NCBI GenBank assembly: GCA_012845835.1
Contig: JABAKD010000020.1
Location: 7,047,915-7,111,914 of the forward strand
Direction: 5' to 3'
Length of the DNA: 64,000 nucleotides
Source of the DNA: Undaria pinnatifida
Taxonomy: Eukaryota; Sar; Phaeophyceae; Laminariales; Alariaceae
The notes under the pieces are model-generated. The model made no database searches and was not told where the DNA came from. It was given only the letters and a program-made list of their open reading frames with translations. The position numbers were made by a program, and so were the translations under genes. Positions 1-31,499 of the stretch are shown piece by piece; the first letter of the stretch is position 1, and each line of letters starts with the position of its first letter.

Positions 1-712
1 ATACGATACGGGAACTCATGTACGTTCTAGGTTCTTGCCCCACCATCGCGCGGATTTTTTTATCTCATGGGTCGTATCGCTCTCCGAGGTTATGCTTTTT
101 TTTTTTTTTTCTTGCTGTACCACTACTTGTGATCTCCCGTATTTCGTTTTGAGTTGCTGTTTTCGTCGGTGACGTCGTCCCGTGGCGAGCTATCACTGCC
201 GATCTCGTAAATAGCTTCCAATCGCGAGTAAAGAGGAGAGCCCCTTTTTGTCTCACACTGCGACGCGCTCTCGTTCTCGTGCATCACCCCTGCTGTGTAG
301 TTCTCCAGGGACAGCGGTGTCATTTTCGACCAAACACGATGGTCAAATGATGGACTCCGCTGGCACTGGAGTCGTACCCATCACCGATAGATAACATGGA
401 GGAGAGAGCGTTCGGCGGAGAGTAGCAAGAGAGGCTTATGAACCCTTCGGTTGTTGTTGTTTGGAAAAAAAGTTGTTGTGTTGTTTTTTTCCCGCGGCTG
501 TGTTATTATGGACTGATTGTGCGGGGGAATAGTCTGCGCTTGGAGTATTTCATCGCGAGGTACGGTTCTCCTGTGCCACGGAGTATCGTATCGATTTCTG
601 GTGTCATGGTTTTTGAGCCTCTCCCCTCGTACCCTTACATCTCCCGACGCTGCCAGAACACCTCTTCGTTCACTACTACACGCCATTTGTTCTGTTTATT
701 TTGATGGACCAG
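1..712. other. No gene recognised (left edge)
   Basis: Several overlapping open frames occur on both strands, but none shows a domain or a convincing splice context. A T run lies at 96-110. If HID1 extends to the left, this stretch would be intron or intergenic sequence upstream of the tentative exon at 713. Confidence 0.4.
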
Positions 713-835
713 GTCATGAGGACAACCCGCTCGAGGTTCACGACCCGTCCGCGCTCTGGTCGGCGGCGTTGGGCGCGGGTAGGAAAGCGAGCATACACCG
801 AGGGCGAGATCTTGAGGCCAACCGCATTGACGTGG
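713..835 (+). CDS. HID1: Tentative 5' exon of HID1-like gene
   Basis: The reading begins after the acceptor ...GGACCAG at 711-712 and runs open through HEDNPLEVHD, ALWSAALGAG and LEANRIDV. HID1 proteins have a W-x-AG-x-G segment followed closely by an N-R-x-E/D motif just ahead of a Leu-rich helix, and this exon shows that order. The donor could be GT at 832 (phase 0) or at 836 (GTAGAA, phase 1). The residues expected right after NRIDV are not found next to it, so either a small exon is missing or the boundary is wrong. Support is family resemblance plus position about 3.2 kb upstream of the next candidate exon. The first base of the opening codon must come from an exon not seen in the window. 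Confidence 0.5.
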
Positions 836-913
836 GTAGAAGAAGTGGAGTGTTGGGTGGGGGGCTGGTATGAGGTGGGGTTGCAGTAGGCGGAGGGGGG
901 GGGCTAATCATCG

Positions 914-1090
914 TAATGCATGGCCGTGGTCTCTTGAGCATAGACTCGCATCCCTACTATGCCGGCACGGAGCGCGTCGGGTTTTCATCGACCAGAGACA
1001 GGCATCGCTTGCACCAAGCGCTGAGCGTCGTGAGGTGCTCGACGAGTCACGTAAAGGGTGGGCTCTGTTTCGTACCATGAAGCGCTGGTG
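914..1090 (-). repeat. Dispersed repeat, reverse partial copy
   Basis: This is an imperfect reverse complement of the right part of the two direct copies at 13437-13970 and 14404-14925. Shared blocks include CTCGCATCCCTACT, GGGTTTTCA and TTGCACCAAG in the same order when inverted. It is the third member of the family in the window. Confidence 0.7.
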
Positions 1091-1295
1091 AGGGGTAATT
1101 CGGCACCTTAAGCGTACTTTCTTGCATATGGATGACAGAATCAAAGGACCTTATTTTTTTTTTCCGTGGCCACCTCCCGGGATAGCAATGGGTACACGGA
1201 ATACGTCACGGCTACGTGGATGCGGTGCCGTAGACGAGGCACACCACAGTACGGGACACGATCGCCCCCCTTGCCCGGAGTTGAGGCTCTTCACT

Positions 1296-1393
1296 GCGCA
1301 CAATACAGCAGTGTGCACAATACAGCAGTAGGTAGCGCACAACACAGCAGTAGGTGGCGCAAAATACAGCAGTAGGTAGCGCACGATAGAGCA
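1296..1393. repeat. 22-bp tandem array
   Basis: Four to five imperfect units contain ACAGCAGTAGGTAGCGCA. The array keeps several frames open, which explains the Tyr/Cys-rich frames on the minus strand here. Confidence 0.85.
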
Positions 1394-2640
1394 AGCCGGT
1401 ACCCTACTGCTGTTTTCTGGCACTAAAGTCATGCATGATGAGTATTGAAATACAATGTCATCTTGTATTGGGTTTTGACTCACGAAAACTTGAAACTTAC
1501 CAAAATCGAGCGACCGGTGTAGTACGCAGCTTGCGAAGATGACTATCGACCTTAAATTCGTCGAACTTGCAGCTGACGTTGTCAGAATGCTTTTTACTAA
1601 GTATGATCTATCTTGGCCACCATGTATGGATACCGTAACATAGCGGGGAAGGGAAATTTGGAAATGGTCAGCAGAGGATAGTACAAGATATACCACTGAT
1701 TTACGGAAGGATATTCGATTTACACTAAAATAAGAGGACGCTGGTTGTCTAGCTCCTGCAGTGAGTGACGCGTATTTCAGCGTCGTTGCCAGCCGACGTC
1801 AATGAAGGGATGCAATGCCATCTCTGACGAACGAACCGCCAGGTGTAACGCCGCACAGGCCGTGCTCCCGCTGTAAAGTCGCAAGCATGCATCGTCGCCG
1901 AACTTCGTGAAATCCGCCGCACAGGGGGTGATGTAGTTTTTTTTCTCCATCAGAAATGTGCGTTGCTGCGACGAAAGGCCACCTGTTACGCCGCACATGC
2001 CGTGCTCCATCCTCAGAATGAGACTTACACACCCCTGCGACGAAACGTCACCTATTCCGCCGCACAATGACGTACTGCTGGTTATTGTGTACTGATATGG
2101 CTGGTATATGTATATATATCGCAGGTGATGCGCCTCGTCCTGGTTCTGATGTGCGAGCCTTTGTACCAGCGAAATGTCGACTTCGACCCGACGGCCTCAA
2201 GGTGGGGGCGGTGCTGTTCTCCTGGGGTGAAGTTTGTCTGTAATCGTAAGATTGAAACGGTGTTGCTACTGGTGTTGCCGTAGAACGCACTGCTGTGGTA
2301 AGGGGTTGTTGTTGTTGTTGTTTGTCATCGAAGTGCTTCGCTCAGACCTACGAGTACCACCCACACGCCGAAGGTATAGAACTAGTTACAAATATCGTTT
2401 TCCTGAGCGGCTTCCATTCTTTTCCTGTCAAATACTAACTTTGACGTATTCTCCTTTCCAGACTGCTGAGCGGGCTCAGGTGCCTGAAACAGAGTTCCTC
2501 AGAGAGTTGCCACCTGGAAGACGCCGTGTTTTGCACGTTGAAACCTGGTATATCTTTTTTTTGTTTGTTTACAAAGTATCATCATACCAGGTCCAGCTGA
2601 GCTCAGCTAAGCTCAGCAGCCCACCGCAGCGCTAGTTTAG

Positions 2641-2740
2641 CAGAGCAGCGCCGTGCGCTGCCGTGCGATGCCGTGCAGTGCCGTGCCCTGCCGTGCGATG
2701 CGGTGCTGTGCCGTGCTGTGCGGTGCTGTGTGATGTGCTA
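2641..2740. repeat. Decamer minisatellite (GTGCNNTGCC)
   Basis: About ten units of 10 bp, as in GCCGTGCGAT and GCCGTGCAGT, run without spacers. A related ~10-bp rhythm recurs at 7735-7990. Confidence 0.85.
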
Positions 2741-4058
2741 TACTTTCTCTTTCGTACATGCCAGATCTCATTAGACGAAGTATCATGCAGCAGTTCCGAG
2801 GTACATCACACCAGGTTTGTACGTAATACGTTGTTGGATCACAAATAATGCACTCCCAGCTCAGCTCAGATCAGCTATAGCCCAGCAGCCTATTTCACGA
2901 TGACCAATAGGCGGCAGGGTGGCGTTTATGGCGTTAGTCTACAAGGAATTTTTCGGGTTGAAAAATGGGAGGAAAACAATGCCGTGAATGCGAGCTTTCG
3001 TCAAAGATCGACTGCAGAGGAGGAGCAGGGTTTTTTCAGGAGGTGTGCCGATTTCTGGCAGGCGTGCTTGCTGCCGCTGGAAAACATGCATCCTAATAAT
3101 TCTATGGCTTCTGCTGCCGCAAAATGAAACAAAATGTACAGATTTTTTTGCTCGAATAATCAACAAAAACACTTTTTTTCTTTTTTCGCCGAGCGACCCC
3201 TTACTGCAGCGCCCCCCCGCCCCCCCCAGCTACTCCCGCTAATGTACTCTCTCTGAACCACCACATAGCTCCTTTGCATATGTGCAACATACTATTGTAG
3301 AGACATACTATAAAACTAGGGAAAAACGCGATTTTGGGCGTTTAGAGCCTAATTATGATTTTTGTATCTCACGTGCTTCTGGGAAAAAGGCAGAATTTCG
3401 AGTTTTATATCGGGCGGTTTTGCGAAATCGTATATCGCGATATAGTAAAATTTGTGTTAAAGATCCGAAATATCGCACTCCTTATAGTTTTTAGGTGTCT
3501 CTACTGTCTCTACTGCAGCGTGTTTGCATTTTTCCCATTAGTTTCTAAGCACATTTGGTGTAGCACGCGACATCTCTCAAGAAGGAAACATTCAGGGCCG
3601 GGGCCAGATTGTTAGGTGGAGTAAGGCGTGTCCTGCTGATTTCAGTGTAAACGATGGTTTGCAAATGCTTGAAGCAAGAACTTCTAGACCGATTTTTCTT
3701 GTAATAGCTTCCAGTGTGGTTCAGGGCGCCGCCAGCCAACTATCGCTACTTGAAGTACCAGGAAAGTGCCGTTTTCGATCTACTTTTATGCGATATATGT
3801 TTTTTCCGCGGCAGATATATATGTCCAGTGTAGCACCGGTATTGGCCTACCTTACATGAAACATGGCTTACGAAAAGCATCACGCGTCCCGACCCCAACC
3901 TGTCAAGACTTTGTGCATTCGATGTTTGACGAAAGCTTACCGTCACTCGTTTATTTTTGTTTCTACCATCGGGTCACGTGAACGTATGCCTTGCTGCGTG
4001 TGCATGTAGTAAATATATTCCCGTACTTTGGCCATTCTGCAACTCCTCACCCGTACAG

Positions 4059-4117
4059 CTACTTTGCGGCGTACTTTACGCAACGCGGGGCTTTTCATCC
4101 GGGGCTGGCGTCGGTCG
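4059..4117 (+). CDS. HID1: Tentative HID1 exon before the conserved core
   Basis: After the acceptor CCCGTACAG (4050-4058) the sequence reads LLCGVLYATRGFSSGAGVG and ends with two bases of a codon before the donor GTATGC (4118). Joined to the exon at 4606 this makes an Arg codon followed by FAAEVCSLD, so the phases agree. In animal HID1 the matching place is a Leu-rich helix followed by a short variable linker of about 20 residues, which fits in length and in the leading Leu-Leu. It does not join perfectly to the 713 exon: about five residues of the helix are missing. Chance cannot be excluded for an exon this short. Confidence 0.45.
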
Positions 4118-4605
4118 GTATGCCAGCGGTTGGTATTGTGGCCGAAGTTCAATGCTAGCAACATGAGTGTCGCGATAGCTTGTACCTGGTTACTTTTCCA
4201 AATTGGCCAATAGATGGCGTTTTTGTTTTGGTCATTCGCCTCTGACCCGTTTTTGTAGGTTGAAGAATGCGTCGGGGTGATCCGGCAGCCGTAAAGTATA
4301 GATTGATGTGAATGCATGCCTTATTCAAATATCTGACGCTCGGGCATGCCGGGTTTTTGTCCGGGAGGTGTAACGTTTTCCGTACGGAATGTTTCGTACC
4401 GTTGGAGTGCTAAAAAAAAGTGTCGCTTCTGACGGAAAACCTTTGTTACGGAAACACTACACTTGAGTACTCGACTAAATTAAAAAACATGTTACAGAAA
4501 GCAATACTCGAGTATTAAACTAAATCACACCAAGAAAGGAAACGTCCGGAGTGATCCCTTAAGTTCTGCCATGTTCTGCATGACTTTTTTTTTCTTGTTT
4601 TTCAG

Positions 4606-24280
<19,675 letters not shown>

Positions 24281-24405
24281 GATGCTTTCTGTCGTGCCCG
24301 TCTGTCGTGGCTACCCTTCATTCCTAGGCATCTCTGTTCGTCTATCTCTGTTCGTCGTGCTAATTTGTCATGCAATTGGTCCTTGTCAGGCTATAGTGCC
24401 ACTTG

Positions 24406-24552
24406 GTCGTGCTAGTCGGTCGTACCAGTCTGTCGTACCAGTCTTTCGTGCCAGTCTGTCGTGCCAGTCTATCGTGCCAGTTTATCGTGCCAGTCTATCG
24501 TGCCATTCGGTTGTGACAGTATGTCGTGCGAGTTGGTCGTGCCCGCTGGTGG
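24406..24552. repeat. 13-bp minisatellite after HID1 stop
   Basis: Ten to eleven head-to-tail units of the type TCGTGCCAGTCTA, degrading at the 3' end. Starts 126 bp after the HID1 stop codon, so it may be transcribed in the 3' UTR. Confidence 0.9.
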
Positions 24553-26095
24553 AACCAGTGGGTTGTGCCTGTGGTGCCGTGCCTGGCGGACGGCGCACAG
24601 GCGTGCTGCCGGGTGCTCTGCACCGCTTGACCTAATACCCTATTTAGTAGTAAGCGTTTCACCAGGCCCCGTGATTAGCGAAGATTTTGGCTTCTCCACC
24701 GCTGTACGCGTGGTCTGCCGGGTTGTCTCAGTTGGGTCTGCGGGCTGTCTTAGCTACCTTTTTTCGGTATTTCGAAAATAAAAAATATTTCCGAGCACAT
24801 GGTCCCCAGTTACGAGGATGCAGCTCTGAACGGGTTAAACTACCAGTTGTTTCTGCTTGAGGCAGCGGCGCGGCGAGAAACGCGTTACGGGAGCTGGAGG
24901 CTAACTCACAAGCGCGGCTTAGTGCATTAATCACGAGCGCGATGGAATTTTAGGGGCGAAGGCTGAAAAGATTGCCTCGCGAGGCTAGTGTTCGAAGCTG
25001 CAGGCGCGGAAGAGGACAGGGCATAGTTTTCGTCGTGCGAAGCACAACACGCGCCCTTGAAGCGATGGGGGGGAGGGAGGTGTACTCATGTCGCATGTTT
25101 GCAGGGGGGGGTGCGTGTGCGGGAATGCATCGGTTCCGTCTTTGAGGTATTGTGTTTCCCGAGAGCGCTGGCACTTGATTTCCGAGAGTGTGGAGGCGCC
25201 GCTAGACTCGTCTGGTCAGCCTAGGTCAAGGTGAACAGGAGCACTGCTGTGATCGTGCCACGGCGCTCGGCGATGTCACTATTGTCATCCCTTCTGGTTA
25301 AGCAGTCGTCTGCTGCTTTGGCGGTCACTTGACCCTGCCGACTCTAGACCTCTCTTCACCGACCAGGGGGACTCTCTCCGACACCGTGCTAGGATCGGGG
25401 TTGGGGGTGGGGGGGTATATTTTTCAGGTTGGTCGAGCCGGAATCATCATTGTATGACGACAAGATGATACCTTGTGGTATGTAGCTGCTTACTACTGTA
25501 CGTACGTGTTGGGCTTGCTTTTTTATTTTCATGTTTCGGGTAGCTAGGAGCGCTTGTGTGTTGCCCGCAGTTAGTATGAAATATACATATTGCCACCAGC
25601 TCCCAACGTACAGCCAGCTGAGTAGTGTTTTTCCCGCCGCTCGGCCGCAATATAGGGCCAATGGAACAAGCGGTTGTTGGTTGCACCCGATGAGATGGTC
25701 ATCCGCTGGCCGGGTCTGCTTCGCCTGATGCGCAGAGAACACAAGCACACACCAACCCCACTGATGCGGTTGCGCAGTAGCTCGACAGGAGTGGTTCTAC
25801 TGGAGTGTTTCTCGGCGCAACGGCATCCCTCCTGTTGCTTTGGACGGGATCCGACCCCCATGGTTCCGCGTATTTGTACTGGGCGTACATGCGCGTGAAA
25901 CACTGAACACTGGTTGTTGATTTATCTCGTCGACATGTACGATGTGGGCCAGCAAATACCCTGTCAGAAAGGTGGAGATCGGCCACGCAGCACCTACTTT
26001 TACGCATTGGGGCTTGATAATTTGACACTGTGTTGTTTATGCACAAGGCGAGGCGTGTTTTCCGGGCTTTTTATTGCTCAGTTTACTGAAGTTAT
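24553..26095. other. No gene recognised
   Basis: Several 60-115 codon frames occur on both strands (for example at 25571-25903 and 25699-26046) but overlap each other and show no family motif. No repeat structure was found except a G-rich tract at 25066-25110. Confidence 0.5.
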
Positions 26096-26900
26096 GTGTG
26101 GCCGATATTGCAGCTGTCCGCCCGACTGTCCCTCTAAGCGCCCGGAAAGCCAATGGTCGTCAAACTACACCGGTATTTCATAGGCCAGCACAAGGTAGAA
26201 ACAAACCGGTTCACGCGGCAGAATGGAGTGCAGACGGTATACCGTTTTCCGTCACTCTGAGTGGAAAGTGGAACTGTTGCAATACTCATGCTTAAACGTA
26301 CACCAAGTATGATACGTTCGCACCGTTTTCCGTCACTCTGCGTGGAAAGTGGAACTGTTGCAACACTCATGCTTGAACGTACACCAACAAGTATGATACG
26401 TACACGCGAATGTCGACGGCCTTCGTTTTTTCGGCGAAAATTCCCATGCATATCTCAAGATCCTCCCTGTTAAGACTTGTTTATAGTAACAAGTAGTCTC
26501 GGTTGGCGGTCTAGCTTCGGCCCGTCAAAACCTCTTCATCAATGTAGTATACTTTATTATTAGTGTCACGAGGTGGTACTTGACAGCTGTCCGTCAAGGG
26601 GCAAGAGTGCCGTCAACCGACATCTGTGCTCGCTCGTGACGGTAAAAACATTCCTTTCGTCGATGCCCAGGCCCGTGGAGGCTCTCTCCTCTCGTAGCCG
26701 AAATGGGAGAGGCCGCGACCTCCGCCGCTTTTGAGAGCTCATGGCGGCAAGAGTGAGGGAAGAATGGGCTGGGGCGACCGTTCTCGTACCCCACGGGGTT
26801 GCGGGTGCGTCGAGGGACGTGCGTTCCGGAAATGAGTGTCGAACGAGCGATTCGGGGCATTTACGTGCGAGCGCACCAATTATTCGCTAAAATCCCCAGT
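26096..26900 (+). repeat. Diverged ~0.8 kb tandem duplication, unit 1
   Basis: Blocks shared in order with the next unit include GCCGATATTG/GCCAATACTG, CTGTCCCTCT, CCGTCAAAACCTCTTC, GTCCGTCAAGGGGCAAGAG, CCGTCAACCGACATCT and GGCGGCAAGAGTG. Inside this unit an ~80-bp stretch is itself duplicated (about 26233-26310 and 26318-26400, containing TTTTCCGTCACTCTG). No coding capacity was identified. Confidence 0.8.
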
Positions 26901-26914
26901 TTGTTCTCTGAGTA

Positions 26915-27655
26915 AGGCTTCTGTCGCCAATACTGTTGAGCTGTCCCTCTGACTAGTCTGTCGGGAAGGCCAATATGCCACCAAAAGGTACACGGGTGTT
27001 TCTTACGCCATTTCGCCGTAGAAAAAACCCGGCTCACACGGCAAAACACAACGTTTTTCACGCCCCAGACTGCAAATGGCAGAGGGTACACCTTTTCATG
27101 GCATGACGTGCGTGGTGAGCGGCACTGCTGTGATACTCGTGTCTAACGTACGCGAACACTGATGTACAAACGAACGGTATAGACTACGCCTTTGTTTGGT
27201 GAGAATTCCTACACATATCTCGAGAGCTTTTCTGTGATGGTTTGTTTTTAGTAGCCAAATAGTCTCGGCTCATGGTCTAGCTTTGGGCCCGTCAAAACCT
27301 CTTCGTCAATGTAATATTTTCGTGTCGGCAGGCCCTTGACGACTGTCCGTCAAGGGGCAAGAGCGCCGTCAACCGACATCTATGCTCGCTCATGCCTATA
27401 AAAACATTCCGTTTTGGATGCCAAGGCCCGGGGAGGCCCTCTCCTCGCGCATCCGAGATGCAAGAGGCTGCCGCCTCCGCGGTTTTTGGCAGCTAGTGGC
27501 GGCAAGAGTGTGACAAATATGGGCTGGGACGGCCGGTCTCGTGCCCCGCCGTTGCAGATGCATCGAGGGGTGTGCGTTGCAGAAACGTGTGTCGATTGAT
27601 TGATTCTGGGCATTTTACGTGTGATGGCACGAGTTCTCCGAAAAAAAGGTTGACA
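26915..27655 (+). repeat. Diverged ~0.8 kb tandem duplication, unit 2
   Basis: Second unit, directly adjacent to unit 1, with roughly three quarters similarity by eye in the right half and less in the left. It lacks the internal ~80-bp duplication of unit 1. Confidence 0.8.
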
Positions 27656-27999
27656 GTCGAACGCTGAGCACAATGTCACGAAATGAGCGCTGCGAGCCTC
27701 TGCGGCTACTATTATGCAGGAAGTACGAGCGGGCTCCGTGAGGCGCAGAGGACGGGCTCCTCGGTTCTGATCGAATCGGACAAACGTTTCCTGCGGGAGG
27801 AGCAGTACCGTGGCAGAGGTTCAAATGGTTTGGACGACCTTTCTTTTTGGAACAAACCATGAAGCATCCGCATCATGAGAATGCCCTAGCATATAGCATA
27901 TATTGTCTCACGTGAGATGAAGCGTGGGGTTTTGGGTGTATTGTGAAGGCGTGTTTACTTTTCTTGACGAGACACAACCGAGAAGAAAGAAGAAGCGAT

Positions 28000-29480
28000 T
28001 TTTAAAAGCGTGGCACTCGGGGAGGAAAAATACACCCCCTACGGCATGTATGAGGACGCCTTGCCTCGTTTACTTATCTAATAGTAATGAGGCAAGAACG
28101 CGGGAGTTACACGGCCAAGCCGTTAGCGACCTTGGAAGGCAACCCCCCCCCTCATTGTGGAGTGCGTACAGGCTCCTATTATTATATATTAGTCTCTCGA
28201 ACGTCTTACAGTTCAGCAGTGTTCTTCGGATCCGGGTGGAGTTCCTTGTCAAACTATTGCCCAGATGTTCTGCTATCCGCTAGCATGAAGGATTTAGGAT
28301 CAGGCCCGGGTGTGGAAGCGGTAGACTCCTTACTCTTGGTTGGCGGTGAAGTTGCCTGGAAATCTGTTGATGAGGTCCACCCAGACGCCACGAAGGCATA
28401 CCCTAACTCTTCTTCCGCGGCCGCTGACTCAGTCGCTGTGTGGGCACTTTGCACTTCTCCCTGTCGTGGGTTCTACGTTTTGCGTTTCCTTTTCTGATCA
28501 TTGCACTCAGCATCGCTGTGTGTTGTCAAATTGTGCAGCTAGAGTCATTTTGGCGTAGCAGATTGTCCCTTCTTGCTGTTTGCGCAGTCTCTCGAGACGT
28601 GCTCGGATTCCTGTCTGTTAAGGCATCGCGCCTTGCGTGGTCCTTGCGTAGTTGTCATTGCCACTCCTCTGCCGGCTAGCTTGTTTACATGTCGTGGTCA
28701 CGAGAGTCGGTCGTCGATGTTCAAGTTTTTCATCATTAATCAAAATCTCGTCTATGCCAAACTTTAGGCAGTAGAAACTCGTCATTCTTACGGGCTCGTA
28801 CTCGTCGGTTACGCCTTGTAATAAGGTGGTCTTCAAACCTCTCCTCCGAGTTCTTCTCTCCCATATTGTGCAGCCGCCTTCGCACCGCGTTTACCTTGAA
28901 GGTGTAGTCATCGGGGTCTTACCCATGCCCCACCCGGAAGACTACGAGGTTATCGCAGCAGGCCCAACGTGCTTCCTAGCTGTTCTTGTACTTAGCGCAC
29001 AAGGCGTTCCACGCCTTTTGTCTGTGTCCCAGACCCCCCATCGAAGTCTTGTGTTCGTACTGTCGAACCATTGTAGCTGCAGGGCCACTAGTGATAAGAT
29101 ATGAGTATGAAAAGAGGTTGTCGCAAGCTCGATTCCAGCGACGTACTTTGTCAGATTTATCGGAACGTCCCGGGTGTCGCTGCTTGTGAAAATCGATATC
29201 GGCTCAATCTGTCATCAAACACGTCGTGGTTTGACACGGACAAGACTACGCGGGTTTTCGAGCTCCAGTCGCGATAACTGTCCGGTTTAGTCCCGTCGAA
29301 CCTGAGAACATTCCGTATAGTTGATATCACGATGTTCCCGGGTTCCTCCATGTCTGTTCTCGATGCTTTGCTTTTGCCGACCTGTCTTGTCGGGCCCCTT
29401 CTGCTCGGTAGCTCGGTCCAAGCTCCGGACACCTGAATCGTGTCGACTTTTTTGCAAGGCTCCCTTTCCTGTTTCACTAG
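28000..29480 (-). pseudogene. Broken Ty1-copia gag/protease fragment
   Basis: Reading on the minus strand, 29310-29250 gives LRFDGTKPDSYRDWSSKTRV, like the N-terminal F-D-G-x-x-x-x-x-W of copia gag. Then around 28930-28780, in shifting frames, come DDYTFKVNAVRRRLHNMGE and LLQGVTDEYEPVR, typical of the UBN2-type gag core. Near 28280 LADSRTSGQ resembles the protease D-S-G-A/T-S motif with the catalytic Gly replaced. Several frameshifts and stops show the copy is dead. No integrase or reverse transcriptase follows. The lower limit is approximate. Confidence 0.55.
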
Positions 29481-29960
29481 ATCTTACCCACGGACCATTT
29501 GAGGCACGCCGGTCTGTTTATCGGGCTTCCTTTTCTCGCTGAGCTCGATCTTGTACGTAGATCGCCTGAAGCGTGCCGACCAGTTCGCTGGGCCCCCTTT
29601 TCTCTCTAAGCGCAACCTTGTACGTTGTACGCAGATAGCATGCAGCGTGCCGACCTGTCCCCCGGGCTTCCTCCTCTCGTCCAGCTCGATCTTGTACGCA
29701 GATCGAGCGAAGCGTGCCGACCTGTTTGCTGGGCTTCCGTCTCTTATTCAGGTCGACCTTGTACGCAGATTGTATGGATCATGTCGACCTGTTCGCCGGG
29801 CTTTCCTTCGTTGTTCAGCTCGATCTTGTGCGAAGTTCGCCTGAAGGGTGCGGAACTGCTCTCGCCGGGCTTCGTTTTCTCGGATCAGCTCGATCTTATC
29901 CAAAGATCATCTGAAGCGTGCACCCTTATTCTCGCCGGATATCTTGTTCTCGTGCACCAG
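29390..29960. repeat. ~63-bp minisatellite (CTCGATCTTGTACGCAGATC)
   Basis: About nine degenerate units carry, in order, CTCGATCTTGTACGCAGATC, GAAGCGTGCCGACCTGTT and GCTGGGCTTCC. The period is 60-67 bp. It lies between the two minus-strand retroelement fragments, overlapping the edge of one. Confidence 0.88.
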
Positions 29961-30379
29961 ATAGATATATCCCTTCCGCTAGTCCTTTTCCCGCGCCGCA
30001 GATGCGTCCCTCCTGCTAATTCTGGCGAATTATACTAAATAACTCTGACGGACGTTGTCTTGGAGATTCCTTTCCGATTCTGTGCCCTTTCTGACTCGTC
30101 GCATGTGTCGTAGTTGTGCCCTTGGTCCAGGCGGAACTATCCCCGCTGTGCCCGGGCTGTGGGCGGTGTCTCGATGTGTTGATGTTTACGTATAATCTAT
30201 CTTGATTTTTCCGAACTTGCATATTTGGACAGGAAACTGACACCTTGAGTGCGTGCCCCTGCTTCCTACCGTGTACTCTCTCCTGAGGTGTGCCACTTTA
30301 CGTGGAGACATTTTATCGGTCATTTATCGTACCTAGTATCCTCTCCCGGCGAGAGAAACCGCTCCTCTTCCTTCTCCAC

Positions 30380-31380
30380 ACTCTCATCTTGTTACGGGTT
30401 AGGGAAGTTCGATTTAACATGGCCATTTTGGTGGCAGTGGTAGCAGGTTGTGAAGGGACACACTCGGTGTGGATGGTCGGACGCCAACCCCTTGCGGGAG
30501 CACGCGCCGCACACTGGCTTCGAGCTCCTGACCCCCCGTCCTCCCATACCGGAACCGCCCCGTCCGCGGTGATACCCCGCGTTGCGCCTGCCGTGTGCGT
30601 AGGTGAGGCCGTAGTGGCCCGATCCCCCTCCTCCTCCGCCTCTGGCTGGGATCCTATTCGGGCCTGCTGGTCCCCCGGGGTGGTATGCTTGTCCGTCATA
30701 CGCGTCCTCGGCGGAGCCAAACACCCCTCCGGCAATAGACCAATGCGGTTGAGGCACCGCCCATGAGGACCGACGCACCCTGCAGGTGCTAGCCTTGAAT
30801 GTTCCTGCTCGCCGTGCTTCGTGCCGTACGCACTCTTGACTTCTTTGAGGTTGGCCTGGATGGCTTTCTTGTCGAGGCCTTCAACCTCGATATGGGTGTC
30901 TTCCAGCTCGCCTGCGAGAAAAAGCACGGCGCTCACAGGCTTCCTCATACGGACGCACTCATTTATCCTGTACTCAAGGGCCTTCACCACGGGCTTCTCC
31001 CGGTGCAGCGTGGGGGATGGAGCCATTCCCAGAAGCTCCTTCAGTTTTGGGTGTGCCTCGTGCACCTTCATCGCTACGACGGCAATTTAGAGGTATTCGG
31101 CATTTGGAAAGTCGATGCAATGAACCGTGAACGCCGTAAAGGCCGCCTTGAACAGAAGCCCATCGCACGTGTACGTACGCAGCAATGGTATAAATCGAGG
31201 GGTTCGCGGGGTTGTGGTTGCAGTTGACTCGCCTGTGCGGTTATGCCTCGTGCCTGGGCTACCCTGGTTCGCATGCATGTGATTGTGTATGATTGGAGTT
31301 ACTCGCCCAATGTGTGCGCTTGTTCTTATTCGTATCGATCGGTCATGTACTGTGTCTGCGTGTGCTTGTGTACGTGGCAA
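30380..31380 (-). pseudogene. Retrotransposon gag remnant with zinc knuckles
   Basis: On the minus strand, from about 31200, the frame reads AFTAFTVHCIDFPNAEYL, then a TAA at about 31088, then IAVVAMKVHEAHPKLKELLG and ALEYRINECVRMRKP. A change of frame near 30780 leads into a Gly/Arg-rich stretch and two Cys clusters, CGACSRKG and CYHCHQNGHVKSNF. The second is a CX2CX4HX4C knuckle with the final Cys replaced by Phe. Gag origin is well supported by the knuckle and basic Gly-rich context; the superfamily is not clear. The in-frame stop and frameshift mark it as broken. Confidence 0.6.
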
Positions 31381-31499
31381 CGTACGTAGTCGCCCCCAAA
31401 CCAGTGGGTGCTCGCTTCCCCCCTTGTGCGCGCCTTCGTGTGTACATTCGTCTATGCTGAGTCTGTGGCGAGATACTCGTGGGGATGTGGCTGCCTACC

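Larger units (their letters stand above)
836..4058. other. Intron-like non-coding stretch of HID1 region
   Basis: No convincing exon is visible here. The stretch holds a reverse copy of a dispersed repeat (914-1090), a 22-bp tandem array (1296-1393), three imperfect repeats of a CGCCGCACA-containing segment (about 1827-1880, 1970-2010 and 2037-2067), and a decamer array (2641-2740). The open frames in it appear to be chance. Confidence 0.45.

Noticed and set aside
1551-1600. HID1 exon reading LTLSECFLLSMIYL
   Set aside because: The segment resembles a non-coding stretch at 58905-58965, so it is more likely repeat sequence.
3040-3094. HID1 exon reading EVCRFLAGVLAAAGK
   Set aside because: The acceptor is good and the helix resembles the family, but no donor gives the phase required by the 4059 or 4606 exons before the stop.
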